From positions 3,162,001 through 3,226,000 of the forward strand of contig NZ_CP077970.1 in the NCBI RefSeq assembly GCF_024758505.1: 64,000 nucleotides of DNA. Direction: 5' to 3'. Origin of the DNA: Bradyrhizobium arachidis. GTDB lineage: Bacteria > Pseudomonadota > Alphaproteobacteria > Rhizobiales > Xanthobacteraceae. The position numbers were made by a program, and so were the translations under genes. The notes below the pieces were generated by a model. That model saw only the letters and a program-made list of their open reading frames with translations, did no database searches and was not told the origin of the DNA. Below are positions 36,375 to 43,947 of this stretch, piece after piece; position 1 is the first letter of the stretch, and each line of letters starts with the position of its first letter.

Positions 36375-37483
36375 GAAGTCGCTCCGAGCACGCCTTCGAC
36401 GAGGTAGTCCATCTTCTCCAGCTCGGGATCCTTCTGGCCACGATCGGTGCCTGCGGCGATCACCGTCTTGCCCTTGTTGTCGACCAGGCCGCCCTTGAAG
36501 ATGGCGAAGCCGTCCGCAGACAGGAATTTTGCCTTGGCGTCATCGGCGGCCTTGCGCGCTTCGGCCGAAACCGCTTCGCCATAGGGCGAGGTCTTGACGA
36601 TCTCTTCCTTCAGGCCGCCGCGGTAGAAGTTCGGAATGCCTTCGCCGGCGGCGATCATCTTGACGAATTTCGGATACAGCGCTTCCCAGTTCCACTCGGC
36701 GCCGGTGAGATACGCCTTCGGCGCCAGCGCCGACTGGTTGGTGTGATAGCCGCACACCATGGCACCGCGCCGCGCGGCGTTCTCAACCATGGTCTTCGGA
36801 CCGTCAACATGACAGGTCAGCACGTCGACGCCCTGGTCGATCAGGCTGTTGGTGGCCTCAGCTTCCTTGACCGGCATCGACCAGTCGCCGGTGAAGATCA
36901 CCTGCGTGGTAACCTTCGGATTGACGGACTTGGCGCCCAGCGTGAAGGCGTTGATGTTGCGCAGCACCTGCGGGATCGGCTTTGCCGCGACGAAGCCGAG
37001 CTTGCTGCTCTTCGAAGTCAGGCCGGCGACGATGCCCGAGATGTATTGGGCTTCGTCGATGTAACCGAAATAGCTGCCGGCGTTCTTCGGATCCTTGTCG
37101 CTCCAGAGGCCGCCGCAGTGCTCGAAGCGGAGCTTCGGGTACTTGGCCGCCATCTTGACCATGTGCGGGTTGTAGTAGCCGAACGAGGTCGGGAACAGCA
37201 GCGTCGCACCGTCGAGATTGATCATGGACTCGATGGTCTTCTCGACCGCATCGGTCTCGGGCACCTTCTCTTCCTCGACCACCTTCAGGCCGGGGATCTT
37301 CTTCAGGGCCGCCGCGCCCTGCGCGTGTGCCTGGTTGTAGCCGTAGTCATCGCGCGAGCCGACATAGATAAAGCCGATGGTCGTCTCGGCCGCGAATGCC
37401 GGGCGCAGTCCGGCCGCCGCTCCCAAGGAGAGCGCCGCGCCACCCTGCAACAAATGCCGTCGTGAAATCCTGCCAAAATCCAT
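36371..37483 (-). CDS. BMP-family substrate-binding protein with Tat signal (system 2)
   Basis: A 370-residue BMP/PnrA-family binding protein. The N-terminus MDFGRISRRHLLQGGAALSL carries a twin-arginine motif (SRRHLL), so it is exported folded by Tat, unlike the Sec-type signal of system 1. Mature features are TIGFIYVGSRDDYGYNQAHA, LLFPTSFGYYNPHMVKMAAK and GIVAGLTSKSSKLGFVAAKP. The ATG at 37483 has a GGGAG eight bases upstream. It heads the five-gene operon. The ligand is inferred to be a nucleobase, nucleoside or related heterocycle or amide. Confidence 0.9.
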   Translation of the reverse strand: MDFGRISRRHLLQGGAALSLGAAAGLRPAFAAETTIGFIYVGSRDDYGYNQAHAQGAAALKKIPGLKVVEEEKVPETDAVEKTIESMINLDGATLLFPTSFGYYNPHMVKMAAKYPKLRFEHCGGLWSDKDPKNAGSYFGYIDEAQYISGIVAGLTSKSSKLGFVAAKPIPQVLRNINAFTLGAKSVNPKVTTQVIFTGDWSMPVKEAEATNSLIDQGVDVLTCHVDGPKTMVENAARRGAMVCGYHTNQSALAPKAYLTGAEWNWEALYPKFVKMIAAGEGIPNFYRGGLKEEIVKTSPYGEAVSAEARKAADDAKAKFLSADGFAIFKGGLVDNKGKTVIAAGTDRGQKDPELEKMDYLVEGVLGATS

Positions 37484-37880
37484 TGGATGCTCCCTTGGCG
37501 GGTTGACCGCCCCTCTCACTGGCGGCTGCGCCGATCTGGCGGAGCCGGAACAGGATGTCGCAAGCTTCGTGCCAGAGGTTAGGAAGGCATCATTTTGAAT
37601 TAAGCTACTGAATCACCGATGTTATTGGTTTCGTCTGAATCTTGAGCAGAGAGGCGATTGTATAAATTTTAGGCAGTCTCGTTGCGTTGTATGCAAGGGA
37701 GTTAAGCAGTCTTAACCAGCCGATGGTGCGCGGCTGCTACCGGCGGGGTCTGGCGGCTCGGCATTCATGCTAACCAGTCGGCAATGGCCGGGCGTGCTTC
37801 GCCGGCCCCGAACTTGTATCTGATATCAACGGGCTCGCCGTCATCGGCCGCGGCCTGAAGGATTGGAAAGCTTGACCGGG
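37484..37880. other. Divergent promoter region between ABC operon 2 and the allantoate amidohydrolase-like gene
   Basis: About 400 bases without a supported gene. It is locally AT-richer than its surroundings (around 37590-37715). It contains the palindrome at 37701-37716 and the 10-mer cgttgtatgc at 37685-37694 also seen at 29961. A tataaattt stretch near 37660 could be a minus-strand promoter element, but no clean -35/-10 pair was found. Confidence 0.5.
37701..37716. promoter_or_regulatory. Candidate operator GTTAAG-CAGT-CTTAAC
   Basis: A perfect 6-bp inverted repeat with a four-base spacer in the divergent region between the ABC system 2 operon and the amidohydrolase gene. Its central position and AT-rich surroundings suggest a regulator site for one or both transcripts. 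No second copy was found by eye, so the binder is unknown. Confidence 0.45.
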
Positions 37881-39140
37881 ATGGGTGCTGGTATCGCCGT
37901 TCAAAACAATTCGCTCGGCGACGAGATCGTTCGTCGGATCAACGAACTCGGCGGCATCTCGGAAGAGGCGGACAAGCTCACGCGCATCTATCTGAGCAAA
38001 GAGTTGCGCGCGGCGGCGGATCTCATTCTCGCCTGGATGCGCGACGCCGGCATGCATGCGCATCTCGACGCGGTCGGCAATGTCTGCGGCCGTTATGAGG
38101 GCGAGCGGCCGGGCCTGCCCTGCCTGATGCTCGGCTCGCATTACGACACCGTGCGCGATGCCGGCAAATGGGACGGGCCGCTCGGGGTGATCACTGCGAT
38201 TGCCTGCGTTGCCGAGCTGAACCGGCGCGGCAAGCGTCTGCCGTTTGCAATCGAGGTGGTTGGCTTTGCCGACGAGGAAGGTGTGCGCTTTGCCTCCACG
38301 CTGCTCGGCAGCCGTGCCGTGGCCGGTACGTTCGACGAGAGCGTTTTGGCGACGCGCGACCGGGACGGCGTGTCGATGCGCGACGCGCTCGTGCAGTTCG
38401 GGCTGGATCCCGAGCACATCGGGGCTGCCGCCCGCACGCGGCGCGAGCTGCTTGCCTATCTCGAGTTGCATATCGAGCAGGGGCCGGTGCTGGAAGCGCA
38501 AAACTTGCCGGTCGGCGTGGTGACAGCCATTGCAGGCGCGACGCGGCTTGCGGCGCGGTTGACCGGCATGGCCGGTCATGCCGGCACGGTGCCGATGGCA
38601 TTGCGACGCGATGCGCTATCGGGCGCGGCCGAATGCATCACGGCGATCGAGCAGTTCTGCCGCACCGACGAGAACGGCCTCGTCGGCACTGTCGGCTATC
38701 TTCACGCGATGCCCGGCGCGACCAACGTCATTCCGGGGCAAGTGTCGTTCACCATCGACATGCGCGCGCCGACCGACATGCACCGCAAGCGCGCCGTGGC
38801 CGACATCGTCCGGCAGATCGAGGCGATCGCAAAGCGGCGGGACCTGTCGCTGCAGCTCGACGTCACCCATGAAAACCGCACTGCGCCTTGCGCGCCATGG
38901 CTCAAGGAGCAGATTGCGCAGGCGATCGCCGCGGAAGGTTTCCCCGTGTTTGAGCTGCCGAGCGGGGCAGGGCATGACGGCATGGCGATGATCGACATTG
39001 CCGATGTCGGCATGATCTTTGTCCGCTGCCGCGGCGGCATCAGTCATAATCCGGCCGAGCATGTCGAGCTCTCGGACGCCGACGCCGGCGCGCGGGTGCT
39101 GTTGCGGGTGATCGAGAATTTCAGGCCGCGCGAAGGTTAG
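37881..39140 (+). CDS. M20-family Zn hydrolase, allantoate amidohydrolase-like (AllC/HyuC)
   Basis: A 419-residue dizinc amidohydrolase. The metal and active-site landmarks are LGSHYDTVRDAGKWDGPLGV, GFADEEGVRFASTLLGSRAV, ELHIEQGPVLEAQNLPVGVV, MAGHAGTVPMALRRDALSGA, and FELPSGAGHDGMAMIDIADV. These fit allantoate amidohydrolase and N-carbamoyl-amino-acid hydrolases. Given PuuE and UraD-UraH nearby, allantoate to ureidoglycine/ureidoglycolate plus ammonia is the likely step. The ATG at 37881 is used; TTGs at 37863 and 37874 are alternatives, and none has a strong ribosome-binding site. It is divergent from ABC system 2. Confidence 0.87.
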   Translation: MGAGIAVQNNSLGDEIVRRINELGGISEEADKLTRIYLSKELRAAADLILAWMRDAGMHAHLDAVGNVCGRYEGERPGLPCLMLGSHYDTVRDAGKWDGPLGVITAIACVAELNRRGKRLPFAIEVVGFADEEGVRFASTLLGSRAVAGTFDESVLATRDRDGVSMRDALVQFGLDPEHIGAAARTRRELLAYLELHIEQGPVLEAQNLPVGVVTAIAGATRLAARLTGMAGHAGTVPMALRRDALSGAAECITAIEQFCRTDENGLVGTVGYLHAMPGATNVIPGQVSFTIDMRAPTDMHRKRAVADIVRQIEAIAKRRDLSLQLDVTHENRTAPCAPWLKEQIAQAIAAEGFPVFELPSGAGHDGMAMIDIADVGMIFVRCRGGISHNPAEHVELSDADAGARVLLRVIENFRPREG

Positions 39141-39238
39141 GCAGGCGCTGAATATTGCTGTCATCTGACTGATATACGAATCAAGTCAGGGTCCCAACTG
39201 CCAATGCAACGCTTGCGCAGCTTCGTCCAACAACTTGT

Positions 39239-40612
39239 ATGAACAGCGATATTCCGTTCTCGCCACATGACGACAACAGGTTTTACCAGGGTGTGGTTGC
39301 GACCTGGGTGGCCAACGCTCTCCAGGCGGTCAATTTCCTCGGTGACCGCTTCCTGAGACAGTCGCATCAATTGTCGACCGCGATCGAGGACCTCTACCGG
39401 CACTCGATGGACAGCGCCTTCTCGGCGAAAGAGTCCTTTCTCGTCACCGGCGCGCCGCACGCGTCCGCGTATTATCCGCGCGACTTCGCCTGGTTCTATC
39501 CTGACGTCCTCGACCCCGAAACCATCATGGATTCGCAGGACGCTATCAGGCGCGTTCGCCTGCTCGAAAAGAGCGTCCGGCTGATGCTGGAGGCGGTGCG
39601 CGCCAATGTCGTCACAACGACGATCGTGCCGGCCGGGCGTGCCCGCTATCTCGGCGTGAATTACTTTTCCCGCCCCTCGGATACGCTGCTCGGCATCATT
39701 GCTGGCCTCCAGCAGATGATCTCTGCCGACCAGCGCGCGTCGTCTTATCTCGCGATGTCACAGAGCGCGCATGCCGGTCGTCTGTTGCTCGCCGAATACG
39801 GCGCCGACTTGAAGCGGGCGATCCTGCTGCTCGCTAGCGAGCTTGAGCCTTTCGGCGACGACGGCTTCAGGTATTTGCTCTGTGACGCCAGCGCACCTCG
39901 TTCTGCGGCCACCGACACCCGCGCCGAACGCAGGCGCTTTGTCACCAATGCATGCGTCTACACGACGTTTGTGTGGGGAATGCAGCTCGGGGTCATCCAC
40001 GAGAACGAGTTGACAGGGCTCCTCGGACGCGACCTCGCGCAGTACAAGAAGGAGCTTCTCCGTCTGTTCGGCAAGGGTGGCTATGTCAGGCATTCCCTGG
40101 ATGGCCCGGCAGGTTCGCCGGTGTCCGAGGTTGCCCTCGACTTCGTCAGCGTGCATCGCGGATTTTGGGATCTGAGCGAGGCGAGCGAACGCGCGCTGTT
40201 TGCGGCCACGACGGACTTGATCATCGCCGAGCCGCGCTTTCGCATACCGAGCACGTTCCACTTCCTGGTGTCGGCGGATAATCCGCGGAACAAGGTGATC
40301 CACAAAATCGCGGCGCCCGCCTACCAGGGCCGTTCGTCCTGGCCGACGTTCAACGTCGAATTTGCCGATCGCATGCTGGACTACGATGAATTTTCAGGCA
40401 GCGATGTCTACCGGCCCTATGCGCAAGGGATCTTGAAAGACATTCGTACAGCGACCGAGGTGCACGGCGGATATCAGGAGCTCTTGTCGGAACAAGGTCT
40501 GAAGTATCGCACCTGGGCCTACAAGGGCGCCGTGGCTCACTCCTGGTTCCCGCGCTTTCTGTCTGTCTGGAGAAGGGCGTTCGGAACGCCGCTTCTCCAT
40601 TGGAATGACTGA
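39239..40612 (+). CDS. Uncharacterised 457-residue protein, possible (alpha/alpha) toroid fold
   Basis: I do not recognise this protein confidently. It is soluble, with no signal peptide or membrane helix. YPRDFAWFYPDV near residue 80, NYFSRPSDTLLGIIAGLQQM near 140, FVTNACVYTTFVWGMQLGVI near 240 and YRTWAYKGAVAHSWFPRFLS near the C-terminus alternate helices with conserved aromatic loops. They are reminiscent of six-hairpin glycosidase-like folds (YPRDxxW). No catalytic residue can be assigned. It lies 98 bases after the allantoate amidohydrolase-like gene on the same strand and is convergent with dctA, three bases apart. It could be co-transcribed with the ureide gene. Confidence 0.75.
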   Translation: MNSDIPFSPHDDNRFYQGVVATWVANALQAVNFLGDRFLRQSHQLSTAIEDLYRHSMDSAFSAKESFLVTGAPHASAYYPRDFAWFYPDVLDPETIMDSQDAIRRVRLLEKSVRLMLEAVRANVVTTTIVPAGRARYLGVNYFSRPSDTLLGIIAGLQQMISADQRASSYLAMSQSAHAGRLLLAEYGADLKRAILLLASELEPFGDDGFRYLLCDASAPRSAATDTRAERRRFVTNACVYTTFVWGMQLGVIHENELTGLLGRDLAQYKKELLRLFGKGGYVRHSLDGPAGSPVSEVALDFVSVHRGFWDLSEASERALFAATTDLIIAEPRFRIPSTFHFLVSADNPRNKVIHKIAAPAYQGRSSWPTFNVEFADRMLDYDEFSGSDVYRPYAQGILKDIRTATEVHGGYQELLSEQGLKYRTWAYKGAVAHSWFPRFLSVWRRAFGTPLLHWND

Positions 40613-40614
40613 CG

Positions 40615-41934
40615 TTACCCCGCCGTCACGTCCACCAGCTCGCCGCCTTCCAGCACCTTTGCAGCCTTGGCCCGGTCGAGGTCGCCTTCCCAGGAGGCCA
40701 CGACCACCGTTGCCACGCAGTTGCCGATCAGATTGCCAAGCGCGCGGGCCATGCCGATGAACCAGTCCACCGATAGCACCAGTACGAGGCCGATGGCGGG
40801 AATACTCGGCACCGCATTCAGCGTCGCCGCCAGGATCACGATCGCCGAGCCCGGCACGCCATGGGCGCCCTTGGACGTGATGAGAGAGACGCCGAGCACC
40901 AGCAGAAGATCGCCGAACGAGAGCGGCGTGTTGGTCGCCTGCGCGATGAAGACGACGGCGAGCGTGAGGTAGATCGAGAAGGCGTCGAGGTTGAAGGAAT
41001 AGCCGGTCGGGATGACGAGGCCCACCACGGAGTCCTTCACGCCCATCCTCTCCAGCTTCTTCATGATCTGCGGCAGCACGGCATCGGACGAGGCGGTGGC
41101 GAGCACGATGGTCAGTTCTTCGCGCAGGTAGCTGAGGAATTTGAGGATGTTGATCCCGGCCAGGGCCATCACGCCGCCGAGCACGCCGAGCACGAAGATG
41201 CCGACCGAGACGTAGAACAGCATCACCAGCGAGACGAGCTGCTTGAGCGAACCGACGCCGTATTTTCCGACGGTGTAGGCGACCGCACCGAGCACGCCCA
41301 GCGGGGCGACCCGCACGATCAATCCCATGACGCGGAACAGCACGGTGGAGGCGGCGTCGATGATCGAGGTGACGAGCTTGCCCTTCTCTCCACCGACCAG
41401 CGCAAGCCCGACGCCGAACAGGACGGCGAAGAACAAAACCTGCAGCACGTCGTTGCGCGACAGTGCGTCGAACGAGGTCGAGGGGATGACGTTGAGCAGG
41501 AAGGCACCGATGCCCGCGCCTTGCAGCTTGTGGGCGTTGTCGGCGTAGGTGTTGAGCGCCTTGGCATCGAGCGTTGAGGGATCGATGTTCATGCCGTGGC
41601 CGGGGCCGAAGATGTAGGCCAGCAACAGGCCGACCACGAGCGCCACCGTCGTCATGATCTCGAAATAGACCAGCGCCTTGACGCCGACGCGGCCGACCTT
41701 CTTGAGGTCGCCGGCGCCGGCAATGCCGTGCACGACGACGCAGAACACGATCGGGGCCACGATCATCGAGATCAGCTTCAGGAAGGCGTCGCTGAGGATT
41801 TTCAGGCTGATGGCGAAGTCAGGAACGACCATGCCCAGGATGATCCCGAGGATCAGGGCCGCGAGGACCTGGACGAACAGCGAGGTATAGAGCGGCTTGC
41901 GCTCGGCGGCCGGGACCGCGGTGATGGTCGACAT
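40615..41934 (-). CDS. dctA: C4-dicarboxylate:cation symporter DctA
   Basis: A 439-residue DAACS-family symporter that imports succinate, malate and fumarate. Motifs include LYTSLFVQVLAALILGIILG, the serine-rich loop VLATASSDAVLPQIMKKLER, GYSFNLDAFSIYLTLAVVFI, LLVLGVSLITSKGAHGVPGS and VLVLSVDWFIGMARALGNLI, all characteristic of DctA. It has eight to nine membrane helices plus the two re-entrant hairpins expected of the family. The ATG at 41934 has a GGGGAG ribosome-binding site; upstream in-frame sequence is antisense to formamidase. DctA is needed for symbiotic nitrogen fixation in rhizobia, though paralogues exist. No dctBD pair is adjacent. Confidence 0.93.
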   Translation of the reverse strand: MSTITAVPAAERKPLYTSLFVQVLAALILGIILGMVVPDFAISLKILSDAFLKLISMIVAPIVFCVVVHGIAGAGDLKKVGRVGVKALVYFEIMTTVALVVGLLLAYIFGPGHGMNIDPSTLDAKALNTYADNAHKLQGAGIGAFLLNVIPSTSFDALSRNDVLQVLFFAVLFGVGLALVGGEKGKLVTSIIDAASTVLFRVMGLIVRVAPLGVLGAVAYTVGKYGVGSLKQLVSLVMLFYVSVGIFVLGVLGGVMALAGINILKFLSYLREELTIVLATASSDAVLPQIMKKLERMGVKDSVVGLVIPTGYSFNLDAFSIYLTLAVVFIAQATNTPLSFGDLLLVLGVSLITSKGAHGVPGSAIVILAATLNAVPSIPAIGLVLVLSVDWFIGMARALGNLIGNCVATVVVASWEGDLDRAKAAKVLEGGELVDVTAG

Positions 41935-42022
41935 GGTGGCTCCCCGTTTTCTGACGACGTCTCGATCGCCAGAAACGAGCAACATCCGTGCCAGATTGTC
42001 GCGTTTTGACGGCGAGAAGGGC

Positions 42023-43036
42023 CTATTCGGCAGCCTTCGCGGTCTTGCCGAACATCCGGCTCGGGGTGGGGAAGCCGCAGGAGGTGCCGTCGGTGATCTT
42101 GACCTCGTCCTCCCAGGGCAGGCGGAAGGTACCCGCGACCATGTCCTGCATGAACGTGTAGGGGCAATCCATCGCGCCGCCCTTAACCGCGACGTAGCCG
42201 CGATGCCAGAGCTGGTAGATGTTGTTCTCGACGCCCCAGTTGATACGCGCTTCGCGCACGAGATCGGGCCGTACCTCGGCGGTGATGATCTCGTCGGGCC
42301 GCCCCGTCGTGCCATGGGCAAGCACGCTGCCGTCAAAGTTCACGATCATGCCTTCGCCCATGGAATCGAAGGAGCCGTCGGAGCCGCACATGCAGACGTT
42401 CGCCGTGACCATCAGGTTCTGAAACGAATTTGCCTGGTTAGTGAAGCGCCAGGCCTCGCGGATCGGCGCGGTGTAGCCGGCGGTGCGGATCATGATCTCC
42501 GCACCCTTGTAGGCACATTCCCGCGCCATCTCCGGGAACATACCGTCATGGCAGATGATCAGCGCGATTTTTGCACCGTTCGGTCCTTCGATGACGGGAA
42601 TGCCGATATCGCCCGGCTCCCACGGCTCGACCGGAATCCAGGGATGCAGCTTGCGGTAATAGAGCTTGATCTCGCCATGGTCGTCGATGATCAGGCCGGA
42701 ATTGTAGGGATTGCCGTGCGGGTTGAACTCCATGATCGAGAAGCAGCCCCAGATCCTGTTGTCGATGCAGGCCTTCTTGAAGGCGGCCACCTCGGGCCCG
42801 TCGAGCCGGCACATGATCTCGGGATTAGTGTCCATCGAGAGCCCGTGCAGGGAATATTCGGGGAATACCACGAGATCCATCGTGGAGAGATTGCGCCGCG
42901 CCTTGCCGACCATCCAGACGATCCGCTCGGTTTGGCGCGCGAGATCGGCCCTGGTCACGACGTTCGGCAGTTGCAACTGCACGAGACCGATCACGACGCC
43001 ATCAGGCGATTTGTTCAGTCCGCCAAGACCGTTCAT
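42023..43036 (-). CDS. amiF: Formamidase (AmiF-type nitrilase-superfamily amidase)
   Basis: A 337-residue nitrilase-superfamily amidase. The catalytic Glu lies in VVFPEYSLHGLSMDTNPEIM, the Lys in KLYYRKLHPWIPVEPWEPGD, and the Cys in ALIICHDGMFPEMARECAYK. Length and these contexts match AmiF formamidase, which hydrolyses formamide to formate and ammonia; the close paralogue AmiE takes aliphatic amides. The TetR regulator is divergent from it, separated by ~240 bases, and may control it. Formamide can arise in heterocycle and histidine breakdown. It lies between dctA and the adenine deaminase operon. Confidence 0.9.
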   Translation of the reverse strand: MNGLGGLNKSPDGVVIGLVQLQLPNVVTRADLARQTERIVWMVGKARRNLSTMDLVVFPEYSLHGLSMDTNPEIMCRLDGPEVAAFKKACIDNRIWGCFSIMEFNPHGNPYNSGLIIDDHGEIKLYYRKLHPWIPVEPWEPGDIGIPVIEGPNGAKIALIICHDGMFPEMARECAYKGAEIMIRTAGYTAPIREAWRFTNQANSFQNLMVTANVCMCGSDGSFDSMGEGMIVNFDGSVLAHGTTGRPDEIITAEVRPDLVREARINWGVENNIYQLWHRGYVAVKGGAMDCPYTFMQDMVAGTFRLPWEDEVKITDGTSCGFPTPSRMFGKTAKAAE

Positions 43037-43238
43037 GGGCAGCTCCCTTGCTCAGATCTTTTCGTGCGGAAGCAAATCCGATTTCGGCGAAGAGCAAAAG
43101 ACTATTTTTCAGGCGGACACGCGACGCTGAGCGGGCTTCTCGGTCGTCGCGCCGGCACCGGTTGTTTGTCTCGGACGGATCGCTGACGGGTGTTCGCATT
43201 TGCGTGTTGTTGGGGCGTGGTTGCCACAAATCTCATCT

Positions 43239-43263
43239 TGACGCTCCGGACGGACTCGCGTCA
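43239..43263. promoter_or_regulatory. Candidate operator: TGACGC-N13-GCGTCA
   Basis: tgacgc (43239-43244) and gcgtca (43258-43263) form a perfect 6-bp inverted repeat just upstream of the TetR gene start at 43274. It overlaps a ttgacg hexamer that could be a -35 box. Its place, in the formamidase-tetR divergent region, suits autoregulation by the TetR protein, but this is inference. Confidence 0.35.
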
Positions 43264-43273
43264 GAATTATGAC

Positions 43274-43939
43274 ATGAGTACAGTTAAACGACATATCTCC
43301 AGTCTCCGGGACGAATATGCCGAGATGACGCGGCAGCGCATTGTCGCGGCCTTTGTCGAGACGCTTGAAGATGATGCCGCCGACGACATATCCATGGCCG
43401 CCGTCGCCGAGCGTGCAAAGGTCGCCGAGCGCACCATCTATCGCCACTTCAAGACGCGCGCGGAATTATTCGAAGCTGCCGGCGAATGGATCGAGGACAA
43501 TGTCTTCGGTTATGTTCCCTTCACCTCGCCGGACGAGCTGCCGGACATTTTCCGTAAGTTGTGCAAGAGCTTCGATCAGCATCCTCATCTTGCCCGCGCG
43601 ATCGCGATGACACGGGTTGGCCGTCGCGTTCGCGCGGGGTTCCGGCGGCATCTGATCGACCAGCACCGCAAGGCGATGGCGCCGCTGGTGCGGCATCTCA
43701 AGCCGAAGCAAGTGCGTCAGGCGGAGGCGCTTGCCGCCTATCTCAACAACGTGCTCGCCTGGAGCGCCTTGCGCGAGGACTTCGGCATGTCCAGCGCCGA
43801 GATCGCCGACACGATCGACTGGGCGCTTACGACGCTTCTGAAGGATATCCGCCAGCGCGATGCTGCCGCTGCGCGGTTACGCTCCAAGGGCAGCAAGCCG
43901 CGGCGGAAGCGAGCCGCCGTTGCGCGAGAGCCGGCATAG
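43274..43939 (+). CDS. TetR/AcrR-family transcriptional regulator
   Basis: A 221-residue TetR-type regulator. The helix-turn-helix is at ~22-68 (RQRIVAAFVETLEDDAADDI...VAERAKVAERTIYRHFKTRA). The C-terminal ligand domain is helical (FRKLCKSFDQHPHLARAIAM), and the tail is very basic (RLRSKGSKPRRKRAAVAREP). The ATG at 43274 gives MSTVKRHISSLRDEYAEMTR. There is no Shine-Dalgarno, so it may be leaderless; an ATG at 43190 gives an unlikely hydrophobic extension. It is the first gene of a run with the adenine deaminase-like and NCS2 permease genes (8 and 13 base gaps) and divergent from formamidase. It likely controls these in response to a purine-related ligand. Confidence 0.87.
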   Translation: MSTVKRHISSLRDEYAEMTRQRIVAAFVETLEDDAADDISMAAVAERAKVAERTIYRHFKTRAELFEAAGEWIEDNVFGYVPFTSPDELPDIFRKLCKSFDQHPHLARAIAMTRVGRRVRAGFRRHLIDQHRKAMAPLVRHLKPKQVRQAEALAAYLNNVLAWSALREDFGMSSAEIADTIDWALTTLLKDIRQRDAAAARLRSKGSKPRRKRAAVAREPA

Positions 43940-43947
43940 GGTGGGGC

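Noticed and set aside
35082..36407. Plus-strand 441-residue frame antisense to ABC permease genes
   Set aside because: It is a shadow of the permease reading frames. Its composition (Asp/Glu/Arg/Ala-rich) and absence of motifs argue against coding.
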